A stretch of DNA of 64,000 nucleotides, from NCBI RefSeq assembly GCF_019737615.1, contig NZ_JAHKKS010000002.1, forward strand, positions 124,001 to 188,000. The letters run 5' to 3'. This document shows, piece after piece, positions 43,180-51,599 of the stretch. The notes below the pieces were generated by a model. That model was not told the DNA's origin, did not search any database, and saw only the letters and a list, made by a program, of their open reading frames with translations. The DNA is from Sphingobium xanthum. GTDB taxonomy: Bacteria; Pseudomonadota; Alphaproteobacteria; Sphingomonadales; Sphingomonadaceae. Within the stretch, counting starts at the first letter, position 1, and each line of letters starts with the position of its first letter. Made by a program: the position numbers and the translations under genes.

Positions 43180-43608
43180 TCAGCTGACCTTTTCGCGCTG
43201 ATTCTCTTCGACGAGCGTGATGAAGCTGTTGAGCTCATCGATCGCCTCGTCGATATCCTGCCGCTGACTCTTCAAAAGTGCGATCCGCTCGTTGCATTTG
43301 GCAATCGTGAACTCGCGCTGGGTGCGCCGTCCATCGCCGGCATCGTAGAGGTCGATCATGTCGCGAATGTCTGCAAGGCTGAATCCCACGCGCTTGCCGC
43401 GCAGGATCCAGGCGAGCCGGGCACGGTCGCGGTGACTGTAGATGCGGGCAAGGCCCTGGCGGCGCGGCGCGATGAGCTGCTCGTCTTCGTAGAAGCGCAG
43501 CGCGCGCGGCGTAACGCCGAATTCCTCGCACAGGTCGGAAATGCTGAACTCTTCCCGGCCATCGCGCTCGGGCTGGGGAATGCCAGCGATCATCTGGGGC
43601 TTAGACAT
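43180..43608 (-). CDS. MerR-family transcriptional regulator
   Basis: A 142-residue activator/repressor. The MerR helix-turn-helix and wing are at about 20-70 (FSISDLCEEFGVTPRALRFYEDEQLIAPRRQG, YSHRDRARLAWIL), followed by a dimerisation coiled coil (QREFTIAKCNERIALLKSQRQDIDEAIDEL). No metal-binding Cys pair is seen, so it is not a classical metal sensor. Its position directly ahead of an acyl-CoA dehydrogenase resembles LiuR/AtuR-type regulators of acyl-CoA catabolism. The ATG at 43608 is preferred to a GTG at 43617. Confidence 0.88.
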   Translation of the reverse strand: MSKPQMIAGIPQPERDGREEFSISDLCEEFGVTPRALRFYEDEQLIAPRRQGLARIYSHRDRARLAWILRGKRVGFSLADIRDMIDLYDAGDGRRTQREFTIAKCNERIALLKSQRQDIDEAIDELNSFITLVEENQREKVS

Positions 43609-43639
43609 GAAGCGCACCTAGCGCAGACTTACGTTTACG

Positions 43640-44188
43640 TCAACGGCACAACGCACGCTTGTCCCGGTCGGTCGTCTGCCGCGCCGCCGCTACGTCATGG
43701 TCGATCCGGGGAAAGCTGACGCCAGCGAAACTTCCCCTGCTGGAGCAGAGCGACGCGCAGGCGAGATCGAGCCCGCCGGGCATCACGATCGCATCGCCTT
43801 CATAGCGCGCCACGATCATGCAATCCTTGCCCTGCCCCTCGAAGCGCAACAGCAGCTTGTCGGCTGACATCTTGGCGCGACCTGTGCCCCGGCAATATTC
43901 GTCCTGCCCGATCCGCGTCTCCGCGCCGAAGCGATAGCGACCCCGCGCGCTGCCGTCCGGAATGATGCAGAGGCTGTCGCTGCCACCTTCGTAGCGCCGC
44001 CCGTAGCGCCCCGACGGGTCGGTCTGCTCGCGATCGGGCAAGGCCCCCGTCTCCAGCGCCAGCGCATCCAACTCGGCCGCTGCCGGGCTCATGGGTGATG
44101 TGTCATCGCTGTTCGAGTCGCTGCTGCAAGCCGCCAGCCAAAATAACGAGCCAAGCAGCGCCGCGCGCAACGCCGTTCCTTCGGTCAC
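43640..44188 (-). CDS. Lipoprotein of unknown function downstream of hisI
   Basis: A 182-residue lipoprotein with signal peptide and lipobox (FWLAACSS). After a short Ser/Asp-rich linker comes a globular part with repeated Cys residues (SLCIIPDGSARGRYRFGAE, DEYCRGTGRAKMSADKLLLRFEGQGKDCMIVARYEGD, LDLACASLCSSRGSFAGVSF). The start is a GTG at 44188 overlapping the hisI stop (GTGA), which implies coupled translation with an enzyme of histidine synthesis. The frame is open upstream but that part is inside hisI. Function unknown. Confidence 0.78.
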   Translation of the reverse strand: MTEGTALRAALLGSLFWLAACSSDSNSDDTSPMSPAAAELDALALETGALPDREQTDPSGRYGRRYEGGSDSLCIIPDGSARGRYRFGAETRIGQDEYCRGTGRAKMSADKLLLRFEGQGKDCMIVARYEGDAIVMPGGLDLACASLCSSRGSFAGVSFPRIDHDVAAARQTTDRDKRALCR

Positions 44189-44568
44189 GCCAGCCCCGCG
44201 TCGCTTTCGTCGACCGGCACCAGTCCGTCCCTGGTCACCCGGCGGTAGAAGCAACTGCGCCGACCGGTGTGGCAGGCCGGGCCGACCGGCTTCACCAGCA
44301 GCCAGATCGCGTCCTGATCGCAATCGATGCGGATATCGACGACATGCAGCTCGTTGCAGCTCTCTTCGCCCTTGCGCCACAGCTTGCCCCTGCTGCGCGA
44401 CCAGAAATGCGCCCGCTCCGTCTCGACCGTCGCCGCCAGCGCCAGCGCATTCATGTGCGCCAGCATCAGCAGTTCGCCGGTCTCGACATCGCTGGCGACG
44501 GCCGTGATCAGCCCGTCGCGGTCATACTTGGGATCGAGGACCAGCCCCGTGTCGCGTGCATCTGCCAT
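44185..44568 (-). CDS. hisI: Phosphoribosyl-AMP cyclohydrolase
   Basis: Third step of histidine synthesis: opens the adenine ring of phosphoribosyl-AMP, 127 residues. Metal-binding and active-site motifs are visible in DVETGELLMLAHMN, ERAHFWSRSRGKLWRKGE, DIRIDCDQDAIWLLV and ACHTGRRSCFYR. The ATG at 44568 marks the family start; the frame extends upstream without similarity. The monofunctional form lacks HisE. A lipoprotein gene is coupled at its 3' end. The other his genes are not in the window. Confidence 0.95.
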   Translation of the reverse strand: MADARDTGLVLDPKYDRDGLITAVASDVETGELLMLAHMNALALAATVETERAHFWSRSRGKLWRKGEESCNELHVVDIRIDCDQDAIWLLVKPVGPACHTGRRSCFYRRVTRDGLVPVDESDAGLA

Positions 44569-44679
44569 GCAGGAGCTATAGGAGGCGTCGGCAGAGCTGT
44601 CACCACGCCAGCCCCCTCTCGGCATCCCCAGCCCTTACCGTCATCCAGCGTTCGCCGGGACGACGGTTAATGGCACTTT

Positions 44680-44823
44680 AGGTTGTATCGCCATTTGGTT
44701 CAGGTCGAGGCGAAAATGGTGGTTTCGGGCGACCCGGAGCGCAGCGTACTTAAGTACGTGAGCACCGGAAGCGCACGGAACCGCCATTTGCAGCCCGGCA
44801 TGGGACGAATGGCGATGCGACCT
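44680..44823. repeat. 144-bp palindromic intergenic element
   Basis: The two ends (AGGTTGTATCGCCATTTGG and CGAATGGCGATGCGACCT) are imperfect inverted repeats. Inner arms (AAATGGTGGTTTC, 44714-44726; GGAACCGCCATTT, 44777-44789) pair, and the centre is the 14-base perfect palindrome CGTACTTAAGTACG (44745-44758). All arms share one centre of symmetry (44751.5), so one strand can fold into a long hairpin. The right end overlaps the TAG stop of the amino-acid dehydrogenase by two bases. No ORF is present. Confidence 0.75.
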
Positions 44824-45859
44824 AACGCCCGATCAGCGCTCTTGCCATATCGTCGGCCACATCCGCCGCCGGCCGCCCGCTGGTCTTGCTCTCAGCCCAG
44901 ATGCTGCGCAGCCGCTCGGGAATCTGGTTCACCCGCGCATCGACCGCATCGCGATCGCCAAGCTGGAAATATTCGGACGCGACGTTGATGATCCCGCCCG
45001 CGTTGATCACATAATCCGGCGCATAGAGGATGCCGCGGGCATGGACGCGCTGTGCATCCGCAGCCGTCGCCAGCTGGTTGTTCGCCCCACCGGCCACAAT
45101 GCCCGCCGCCAGCGTCGGAATCGAGCGCTCGGTGAGGATCGCGCCCAGCGCATTGGGGCTGAACAGGTCCGCCGGGATCGTCATGATCTCGTCCGTGCTC
45201 GCCACCTGCGCGCCAAGCTCGCTCGCCAGCGCCGCCGCCTTGTCGGCATGCACGTCCGCCAGCGTCAGCTGCGCACCGTCCGCCGCCAGATAGCGCGCCA
45301 GGCCGCCCCCAACGCTGCCGACGCCCTGAATGGCGATATGCACGCCGGCCACGCTGTCCTTGCCCAACGCTTCCTTCACCGCTGCCTTGACGCCGAGATA
45401 GACGCCGCGCGCCGTCACCGGGCCGGGATCGCCGCCCGCCTGCCCGCTCGCCACCGGCAGACCGGAGACATGGCGCGTGCGCTCGGCAATCGTCGACATG
45501 TCGGCCTCGCTCATGCCGACATCTTCCGCCGTCACATAGCGGCCCTGCACTGCCTCGATCGCGTCACCGAAGGCAAGGAGCTGCGCCCGCGTCTTGGGCG
45601 TGCCGTCGGAGAGGATGACCCCCTTGCCGCCGCCGACCGGCAGACCCGCCATGGCATTCTTGAAGCTCATGCCGCGCGAGAGGCGCAGCGCATCGGTCAG
45701 CGCATCCTCGTCCCGCGCGTAATGCCAGTAGCGCACGCCGCCGCTCGACGGGCCTCTGTGGGTGGAGTGGATCGCAATGATCGCGCGCAGCCCGCTGGCA
45801 GCGTCGGTGAAGTAATGAACGGCTTCGTGCTGGTCGAAGTCCGGATGGGACCACATCAT
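44822..45859 (-). CDS. Leucine/phenylalanine-type amino-acid dehydrogenase
   Basis: A 345-residue NAD(P)-dependent oxidative deaminase of the Glu/Leu/Phe/Val dehydrogenase family. The substrate-binding and catalytic lysines are in RGMSFKNAMAGLPVGGGKGVI, and the Rossmann dinucleotide loop is GVGSVGGGLARYL. HSTHRGPSSGGVRYWHY and ITERSIPTLAAGIVAGGANNQL are typical of leucine dehydrogenases. It likely interconverts branched-chain amino acids and 2-oxo acids. A 44-base palindrome lies 57 bases upstream of the ATG. The stop codon touches the 144-bp palindromic element. Confidence 0.9.
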   Translation of the reverse strand: MMWSHPDFDQHEAVHYFTDAASGLRAIIAIHSTHRGPSSGGVRYWHYARDEDALTDALRLSRGMSFKNAMAGLPVGGGKGVILSDGTPKTRAQLLAFGDAIEAVQGRYVTAEDVGMSEADMSTIAERTRHVSGLPVASGQAGGDPGPVTARGVYLGVKAAVKEALGKDSVAGVHIAIQGVGSVGGGLARYLAADGAQLTLADVHADKAAALASELGAQVASTDEIMTIPADLFSPNALGAILTERSIPTLAAGIVAGGANNQLATAADAQRVHARGILYAPDYVINAGGIINVASEYFQLGDRDAVDARVNQIPERLRSIWAESKTSGRPAADVADDMARALIGR

Positions 45860-45915
45860 GAGTCAATCCTCGTCAGGCATCGCGCGCCGGACTGACAGGC
45901 AATCCGCACTCTGGA

Positions 45916-45959
45916 GTGATTTCGAGGCAGGTGGATACACCTGCCGGCTCGGAAATCAC
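45916..45959. promoter_or_regulatory. Extended palindrome upstream of the amino-acid dehydrogenase gene
   Basis: GTGATTT-CGAG-GCAGGTG, a 4-base loop (gata), then CACCTGC-cgg-CTCG-g-AAATCAC: three paired blocks of 7, 4 and 7 bases with small bulges. It lies between tRNA-His and the dehydrogenase start. As DNA it could be an operator; as RNA a strong leader hairpin or the end of the tRNA transcript. Confidence 0.5.
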
Positions 45960-46035
45960 GGACAACAAAAACCTAGAGTTGTTTCGGCTCGACTAGAACC
46001 GGAACGGCTCTACTGCGCCGACACTATGATGAAAA

Positions 46036-46113
46036 TGGGGCGACCGACGGGATCCGAACCCGCGACCTCTGGTACCACAAACCAGCGCTCTAACCAACTG
46101 AGCTACGGTCGCC
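46036..46113 (-). tRNA. tRNA-His (anticodon GTG)
   Basis: The minus strand folds as a full cloverleaf: an 8-pair histidine-type acceptor with the extra G(-1) opposite C73, D-arm AGCTCAGTTGGTTAGAGC, anticodon stem CTGGT/ACCAG with loop TTGTGGT (anticodon GTG), T-arm CGGGTTCGGATCCCG region and an encoded 3' CCA. Confidence 0.96.
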
Positions 46114-46198
46114 ACAGCACCCGAAGGCGCATCGAGAGGCGGGCCATAGTGTGCGGACGGGGCCAGCGTCAAGGGCGGAGGCGGCCCGGCTCAAAGGA

Positions 46199-46225
46199 AA
46201 AGGCCGGGCATGAGGCCCGGCCTTT
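46199..46225 (-). terminator. Rho-independent terminator of hupB
   Basis: A perfect 11-bp stem (AAAGGCCGGGC with GCCCGGCCTTT, 5-base loop) 85 bases past the hupB stop. On the minus strand it ends in TTTT. The A/T flanks make it potentially bidirectional. Confidence 0.8.
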
Positions 46226-46309
46226 CGAGAAAGCGCATGACGTCGCGAGCATGCGCCCGGCTTCGAGAAGCCGACACCCCGATCGAAGACCGGAGTGCCT
46301 GAGATCAAC

Positions 46310-46582
46310 TTAGTTGACCGAGTCCTTGAGGCCCTTGCCAGCCTTGAACTTGGGCTGGCTGGAAGCCTTGATGGCCATCGTTTCGCCCGTACGGGGATTG
46401 CGGCCAGTCGAAGCCTTGCGCTTCGAAACGGAGAAAGTGCCGAAACCGACGAGACGCACTTCATCGCCCTTCTTCAGGGACGCAGTGATCGCGTCGAAAA
46501 CAGCCTCAACAGCCTTGCCGGCATCAGCCTTGGTAAGGCCGCTCTGGTCCGCGACCGAACTGATGAGATCCTGCTTGTTCAT
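46310..46582 (-). CDS. hupB: HU-type nucleoid DNA-binding protein
   Basis: A 90-residue histone-like protein that bends and compacts DNA. MNKQDLISSVADQSGLTKADAGKAVEAVF is the dimerisation helix region, VRLVGFGTFSVSKRKASTGRNPRTGETMAI holds the beta-arm signature with the Pro at the arm tip, and KFKAGKGLKDSVN is the C-terminal end. It sits downstream of lon on the same strand, the usual lon-hupB order, but 220 bases apart, so it probably has its own promoter. Confidence 0.96.
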   Translation of the reverse strand: MNKQDLISSVADQSGLTKADAGKAVEAVFDAITASLKKGDEVRLVGFGTFSVSKRKASTGRNPRTGETMAIKASSQPKFKAGKGLKDSVN

Positions 46583-46802
46583 GCCTTGGGAACCCCCTTC
46601 TAGGAATTGGTTTGTGGGTTGGGAATCGAGCGACGAAGGCGCGCATAAAGGCGCTATTCGCCCTATGAGTCAAAGAGATTTGCGCGGTTCGTCGTCGAAA
46701 TCTGCCGTTTTCGTCCGATTTTACGGTCGCTTGGCGCTTCGGGCCGGATTTTCGCCGAAACCGGACCGAGTCGCACCGATTCGACCCGTTTTCGGGCGAA
46801 AC

Positions 46803-49199
46803 TTAATGACGAACCGAGAGGTCCGTGTCCGAGACGAGTCCACTGGGCGGCTGAGCGGCCAGATCGTCCTCTTCCGACCAGTCGATCGCGGTCAGCGGGG
46901 AGACGAGCGCCCGCGCCAGAACCTGGTCGACATGGCTGACCGGGATGATCTCCAGCCCTTCCTTGATGTTGGCCGGGATCTCGGCGAGGTCCTTCTCATT
47001 CTCCTGCGGGATCAGCACTGTCTTGATACCGCCGCGCAGCGCCGCCAGCAGCTTCTCCTTGAGACCACCGATCGGCAGGACGCGCCCCCGCAATGTCACT
47101 TCGCCCGTCATCGCGACATCCTTGTGGATGGCGATGCCCGTCAGCGTCGAGACGATCGAGGTCACCATGCCGATGCCGGCGCTCGGACCATCCTTGGGCA
47201 CCGCCCCCTCGGGCAAGTGGATGTGGATGTCCTTGCGGTTGAAGATGCTCGGCTTGATGCCATAGGCCGGGGCGCGCGCCTTCACATAGGAGAAGGCCGC
47301 CTGCACCGACTCGTTCATCACTTCGCCGAGCTTGCCGGTCGTCTTGATGAGGCCCTTGCCAGGCACCGTCACGGATTCGATGGTGAGCAGTTCGCCGCCC
47401 ACTTCCGTCCAGGCGAGGCCAGTGACCGCGCCGATCTGGTTCTCCTCTTCGGAGATGCCGTGACGGAACTTCCGCACGCCTGCGAACTCGTCGAGATTGG
47501 CCGGCGTAACGACGATGCTTTCCGCTTTCCCCTCGAGGATCTTGCGCAGCGTCTTGCGGGCGAGGCGCGCAATCTCGCGCTCCAGCGTGCGGACGCCGGC
47601 TTCGCGGGTATAATAGCGGATGAGATCGCGCAGCGCCTCTTCCTGGATGACGAACTCGCCGTCCTTCAGGCCATGCGCCTCGATCTGCTTGTCGATCAGA
47701 TGCTGCTTGGCGATCTCGACCTTCTCGTCCTCGGTATAGCCCTCCAGACGGATGATCTCCATGCGGTCGAGCAGCGCCTGCGGCAGGTTCAGGCTGTTCG
47801 CAGTGGTCACGAACATCACGTCCGACAGATCGAGGTCGATCTCCAGATAATGATCCTGGAAGCGGCTGTTCTGCTCCGGATCGAGCACTTCCAGCAGCGC
47901 CGAGGCCGGATCGCCTCGGAAATCCTGGCCGAGCTTGTCGATCTCGTCGAGCAGGATGAGCGGGTTCATCGCCCCGGCCTTCTTGAGGTTGGCCGCGATC
48001 TTGCCCGGCATCGAGCCGATGTAGGTGCGGCGATGGCCGCGGATTTCGGCTTCGTCGCGCACGCCACCCAGCGACTGGCGCACGAACTCACGGCCCGTCG
48101 CCTTCGCGATCGACCGGCCAAGCGAGGTCTTGCCGACGCCCGGCGGTCCGACAAGGCACAGGATCGGGCCCTTGAGCTTGTCCGAGCGCGCCTGCACGGC
48201 GAGATATTCGACGATCCGGTCCTTGACCTTGTCGAGCGCGAAATGGTCCGCGTCGAGAATGTTCTGGGCCTTCACAAGATCCTTCTTGAGCTTGCTCTTC
48301 TTGCCCCAAGGGAGCCCGAGCAGCGCATCGAGATAATTGCGCACCACGGTCGCTTCGGCCGACATGGGCTGCATGCCGCGCAGCTTCTTGAGCTCCGCAT
48401 CCGCCTTGGCGCGCGCTTCCTTGCTGAGCTTGAGCTTCTTGATCTTGTCGGTCAGCTCGGAAAGCTCGTCGCCTTCCTCGCCTTCGCCGCCGCCCAGCTC
48501 GCGCTGGATCGCCTTGAGCTGCTCGTTCAGATAATATTCGCGCTGGGTCTTCTCCATCTGCCGCTTCACGCGGCCGCGAATCTTCTTCTCGACCTGCAGC
48601 ACGCCGAGCTCGCCTTCCATGAAGGCGAAGACCATCTCCAGGCGCTTCAGCGGATCGCCCTCGACCAGCAGCGCCTGCTTGTCCGAGACCTTCACCGCCA
48701 GATTGGCGGCGACGAAGTCGGACAGGCGCCCGGCCTCGGTGATCTCGCGCAGCTGCACGGCGGTCTCGCTCGGCAGCTTCTTGTTGAGCTTGGCGTAATT
48801 CTCGAACTGGTCGGCGACCGAGCGCATCATCGCCTCGACCTCGGTGCCGCTGACTTCGACGTCATCATGCGCCTGCACGGTCGCGATCATGTGATCGTCG
48901 TCGGCGTTGAGCGCGATCAGGGCGCCGCGCTGCTTGCCCTCGACAAGCACGCGCACATTGCCGTCCGGCAGCTTCAGCATCTGCACGATGCTGGCGATCA
49001 CGCCCATGTCATAGAGCGCGTCGCGGTCCGGATCGTCCTCGCTCGGGTCGAGCTGCGCGACGAGAAAAATGTCCTTGTCCCCGGCCATCGCCTTTTCGAG
49101 CGCGGTCACGCTCTTGTCCCGGCCGACGAACAGCGGGACGATCATCTGCGGAAACACAACGATGTCCCGCAGCGGCAAAAGGGGCAGTTCCAGTTCCAT
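46803..49199 (-). CDS. lon: ATP-dependent protease Lon
   Basis: Hexameric cytosolic AAA+ serine protease for misfolded and regulatory proteins, 798 residues. The N-terminal LAN domain ([26 protein letters not shown]) and coiled-coil region lead to Walker [10 protein letters not shown], Walker B with [10 protein letters not shown], and the protease domain with the Ser-Lys dyad (DGPSAGIGM and, after it, [21 protein letters not shown]). The ATG at 49199 is preceded by GGAG at five bases; a GTG at 49205 is the alternative. No degradation target is indicated by the context. Confidence 0.96.
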   Translation of the reverse strand: MELELPLLPLRDIVVFPQMIVPLFVGRDKSVTALEKAMAGDKDIFLVAQLDPSEDDPDRDALYDMGVIASIVQMLKLPDGNVRVLVEGKQRGALIALNADDDHMIATVQAHDDVEVSGTEVEAMMRSVADQFENYAKLNKKLPSETAVQLREITEAGRLSDFVAANLAVKVSDKQALLVEGDPLKRLEMVFAFMEGELGVLQVEKKIRGRVKRQMEKTQREYYLNEQLKAIQRELGGGEGEEGDELSELTDKIKKLKLSKEARAKADAELKKLRGMQPMSAEATVVRNYLDALLGLPWGKKSKLKKDLVKAQNILDADHFALDKVKDRIVEYLAVQARSDKLKGPILCLVGPPGVGKTSLGRSIAKATGREFVRQSLGGVRDEAEIRGHRRTYIGSMPGKIAANLKKAGAMNPLILLDEIDKLGQDFRGDPASALLEVLDPEQNSRFQDHYLEIDLDLSDVMFVTTANSLNLPQALLDRMEIIRLEGYTEDEKVEIAKQHLIDKQIEAHGLKDGEFVIQEEALRDLIRYYTREAGVRTLEREIARLARKTLRKILEGKAESIVVTPANLDEFAGVRKFRHGISEEENQIGAVTGLAWTEVGGELLTIESVTVPGKGLIKTTGKLGEVMNESVQAAFSYVKARAPAYGIKPSIFNRKDIHIHLPEGAVPKDGPSAGIGMVTSIVSTLTGIAIHKDVAMTGEVTLRGRVLPIGGLKEKLLAALRGGIKTVLIPQENEKDLAEIPANIKEGLEIIPVSHVDQVLARALVSPLTAIDWSEEDDLAAQPPSGLVSDTDLSVRH

Positions 49200-49362
49200 T
49201 GTCACTCCACATCTCCAGCGGCGGCCTGGCTGGCGCTCGCTGACTTGCCCGCAATATCGGGCACGGGCGGCCCCTTTTCAATGATGCGGCGCGGCAACAT
49301 GAACCGCCCCGTGCAACGCGCCCTGACGCGCAAACAATACCAGAAGATGAAAGCGCTCTTGC

Positions 49363-49686
49363 TCAGAACGGCAGCTTGAACCCCGGCGGCAGCGGAATGC
49401 CGCTCGCCATCTTGCTCATCTGCGCGCTCGCCGCCTCGTCGGCCTTGAGCCGCGCGTCGTTGAACGCCGCGACGATCAGGTCCTCCATCATGCCCTTGTC
49501 TGCCGGCACGATCAGGCTGTCGTCGACGGTGAGGCCGATGATCCGGCCCTTGGCGCTGGCACGGACCTTGACCAGCCCGCCACCGGCAACGCCCTCGACC
49601 TCGACATTGTCGAGCTCGGCCTGCGCCTTCTGCATCTCTTCCTGGACGCGGCTCGCCATGCCGAGAATGTCGTTCAAATCCTTCAT
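49363..49686 (-). CDS. ybaB: YbaB/EbfC nucleoid-associated protein
   Basis: A 107-residue DNA-binding dimer. MKDLNDILGMASRVQEEMQKAQAELDNVEVEG, then GGLVKVRASAKGRIIGLTVDDSL and the acidic-basic MMEDLIVAAFNDARLKADEAASAQM are the family hallmarks. Its ATG overlaps the dnaX stop (ATGA). The dnaX-ybaB pair is widespread in bacteria, usually with recR next; here lon follows after a gap of about 160 bases. Confidence 0.95.
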   Translation of the reverse strand: MKDLNDILGMASRVQEEMQKAQAELDNVEVEGVAGGGLVKVRASAKGRIIGLTVDDSLIVPADKGMMEDLIVAAFNDARLKADEAASAQMSKMASGIPLPPGFKLPF

Positions 49687-51404
49687 CTGCGTTCACTCCA
49701 AATCTGGTCCTGATCGGGATCGACAAGTTGCGATCCCGGGAAAGCTTCCAGCGCTGCGGCCACCACGGGCTCGGCGCTCAAGGCCGCCATGCGCGCATTC
49801 CGCACTGCCATCTGCTGCTCGCGCAGGCTCGGTTCGCCGGGCGCGTCGGTCGAGTTCACCATCCAGGGCTCGCCCGTCAGATCCTTGAGCGCAGCAGCGA
49901 TCTGGCGTGGGAAATCGGCATCGAGCGGCTGCAGGATGCGAAACTCCAGCACTGGCGGCGCATAGCGCACCAGGCTCACATAGTCATGCATCTCCGCGCC
50001 AAGCCGGGGAAAACGGTCGATCAGCGCCGCCACCAGCGTCGCGAAATCCACCGGAAACGGCGACGTGGAGGCCGACTCGGCGGTCATCGCGGCCGTTTCG
50101 CCCGCCGGCGGCGCAACAGGCGCCGGAGTTGTTGCTGACGGCCCACCCTGCCCGGCCGGCACCCCATCCTTGATCATCCGCGCCAGTTCCAGCGGATCGG
50201 GCATGGAGGCGGCATGGATCAGCCGCAACAGCGCCATTTCGCAGGCCGCGTGCGGCCGCGCCGCCGCAGCCACTTCGGCATGGCCCTTCAGCAGCAATTG
50301 CCAGAGACGGTGCAGCACCGGGAAACTGAGCTGCCCCATCCAGGTTTCGATCGCGAGCCGCTCCGCCTCGGCATGGCGGTCCAGTCCGACACCGCGGCCG
50401 GCCTTGGCCGTCGTCACGGCATGGATCAACTCCAGCAGCGCATTGACGGTCGCCAACGGCTCGACACCAAGCGACTCCTGCTCGCCCAGCGTTGTCAGCA
50501 GCGCCGCAGAATCGCCGTCCAATATATGATCGAACAACCGCCGCGTCGCGCCCCGATCCGAGAGGCCCAGCATCTCGCGGACCTGATCGGCCTTCACATG
50601 CGGCCGCCCTTCCGCCGTCGCGGCATGGGCGATCGCCTGATCGAGGATCGATTGCCCGTCGCGCGCGGAGCCTTCCGCCGCCGTCGCGATCAGGCGCAGC
50701 GCGTCTTCCTCGACGTCGACGCCTTCTTTCTCGCAAATCATGCGGAAATTGCCGACGAGCAGCTCGACCGGGATGCGCCGCAGGTCGAAGCGCTGGCAGC
50801 GCGAAAGCACCGTGATCGGCACCTTGTTCACCTCGGTCGTCGCGAACAGGAATTTCACATGCTCGGGCGGCTCCTCAAGTGTCTTGAGCAAGGCATTGAA
50901 TGCATTGCGCGACAGCATGTGGACTTCGTCGATGATATAGATCTTGAACCGCGCCGAGACGGTCGAATAACGCACCGCCTCGATGATCTCGCGCACGTCG
51001 TCCACGCCGGTATGGCTGGCGGCGTCCATCTCGACCACGTCGATATGCCGCCCTTCCGCAATCGCCGTACACGGCTCGCACACGCCGCAGGGATCGATGG
51101 TCGGACCACCCTGCCCGTCCGGGCCGATGCAGTTGAGCGCCTTGGCGATCAGCCGCGCGGTCGACGTTTTGCCGACCCCGCGCACGCCGGTCATCAGGAA
51201 GGCATGCGGCAGCCGGTCGCGCTTGATCGCGTTGGCGAGCGTGCGGACCATCGCTTCCTGGCCGATCAGCTCGGCAAAGGTCTGCGGCCGATAGGCGCGC
51301 GCCAGAACGCGATAGCCGCTCGCCCCGGAAGGCGCGGCCTTGGGTGCAGGCGGCTCGCCGAGGTCGAAGCCCGGCCCGAGATCGTCGTCGGGGGAATCAG
51401 TCAT
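49683..51404 (-). CDS. dnaX: DNA polymerase III subunits gamma/tau
   Basis: Clamp-loader ATPase of the replicase, 573 residues. YRPQTFAELIGQEAMVRTL, Walker A TGVRGVGKTSTARLIAKALNC, the zinc-binding cysteines (CIGPDG..PCGVCEPC), DEVHMLSRNAFNALLKTLEEPP and the sensor region TTEVNKVPITVLSRCQRFDLRRI define the AAA+ domain. The C-terminal tau part (from about 370) is Ala/Pro-rich then conserved. No slippery frameshift site was identified by eye. Translationally coupled to ybaB. Confidence 0.96.
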   Translation of the reverse strand: MTDSPDDDLGPGFDLGEPPAPKAAPSGASGYRVLARAYRPQTFAELIGQEAMVRTLANAIKRDRLPHAFLMTGVRGVGKTSTARLIAKALNCIGPDGQGGPTIDPCGVCEPCTAIAEGRHIDVVEMDAASHTGVDDVREIIEAVRYSTVSARFKIYIIDEVHMLSRNAFNALLKTLEEPPEHVKFLFATTEVNKVPITVLSRCQRFDLRRIPVELLVGNFRMICEKEGVDVEEDALRLIATAAEGSARDGQSILDQAIAHAATAEGRPHVKADQVREMLGLSDRGATRRLFDHILDGDSAALLTTLGEQESLGVEPLATVNALLELIHAVTTAKAGRGVGLDRHAEAERLAIETWMGQLSFPVLHRLWQLLLKGHAEVAAAARPHAACEMALLRLIHAASMPDPLELARMIKDGVPAGQGGPSATTPAPVAPPAGETAAMTAESASTSPFPVDFATLVAALIDRFPRLGAEMHDYVSLVRYAPPVLEFRILQPLDADFPRQIAAALKDLTGEPWMVNSTDAPGEPSLREQQMAVRNARMAALSAEPVVAAALEAFPGSQLVDPDQDQIWSERR

Positions 51405-51467
51405 TGATACCGGTGTAGCGAGTGATGGCAGTCTTGTTTAGCCCGCCGCGCCGTCGGATACCCAAAT

Positions 51468-51572
51468 CCGTTCGCCCTGAGCTTGTCGAAAGGCTTTGCT
51501 GAGCGAAGGCGAAGCCCCGCCCACTGACCCCCGCTGCGCCCGGTCGAGCGTTCGGCAAGCTCGGGCGAACGG
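51468..51572. repeat. Inverted intergenic repeat with CCGTTCGCCC..GAGCTTG arms
   Basis: Arms at 51468-51490 and 51551-51572 (CCGTTCGCCCTGAGCTTGTCGAA against the complement of TTCGGCAAGCTCGGGCGAACGG) are inverted with a few mismatches. Inner GGCTTTGCTGAGCGAAGGCGAAGCC is a second stem. This TTCGACAAGCTCAGGG-type repeat is common between genes in sphingomonads and some other proteobacteria. It fills most of the dnaX upstream region. Confidence 0.7.
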
Positions 51573-51599
51573 GTCCATCTGCACCTTCTTTCGTCGCCT

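Noticed and set aside
46314..49379. A 1021-codon plus-strand open frame across lon and hupB
   Set aside because: Antisense shadow of lon; His/Arg/Leu-rich, no domain, and a frame openness expected in GC-rich DNA.
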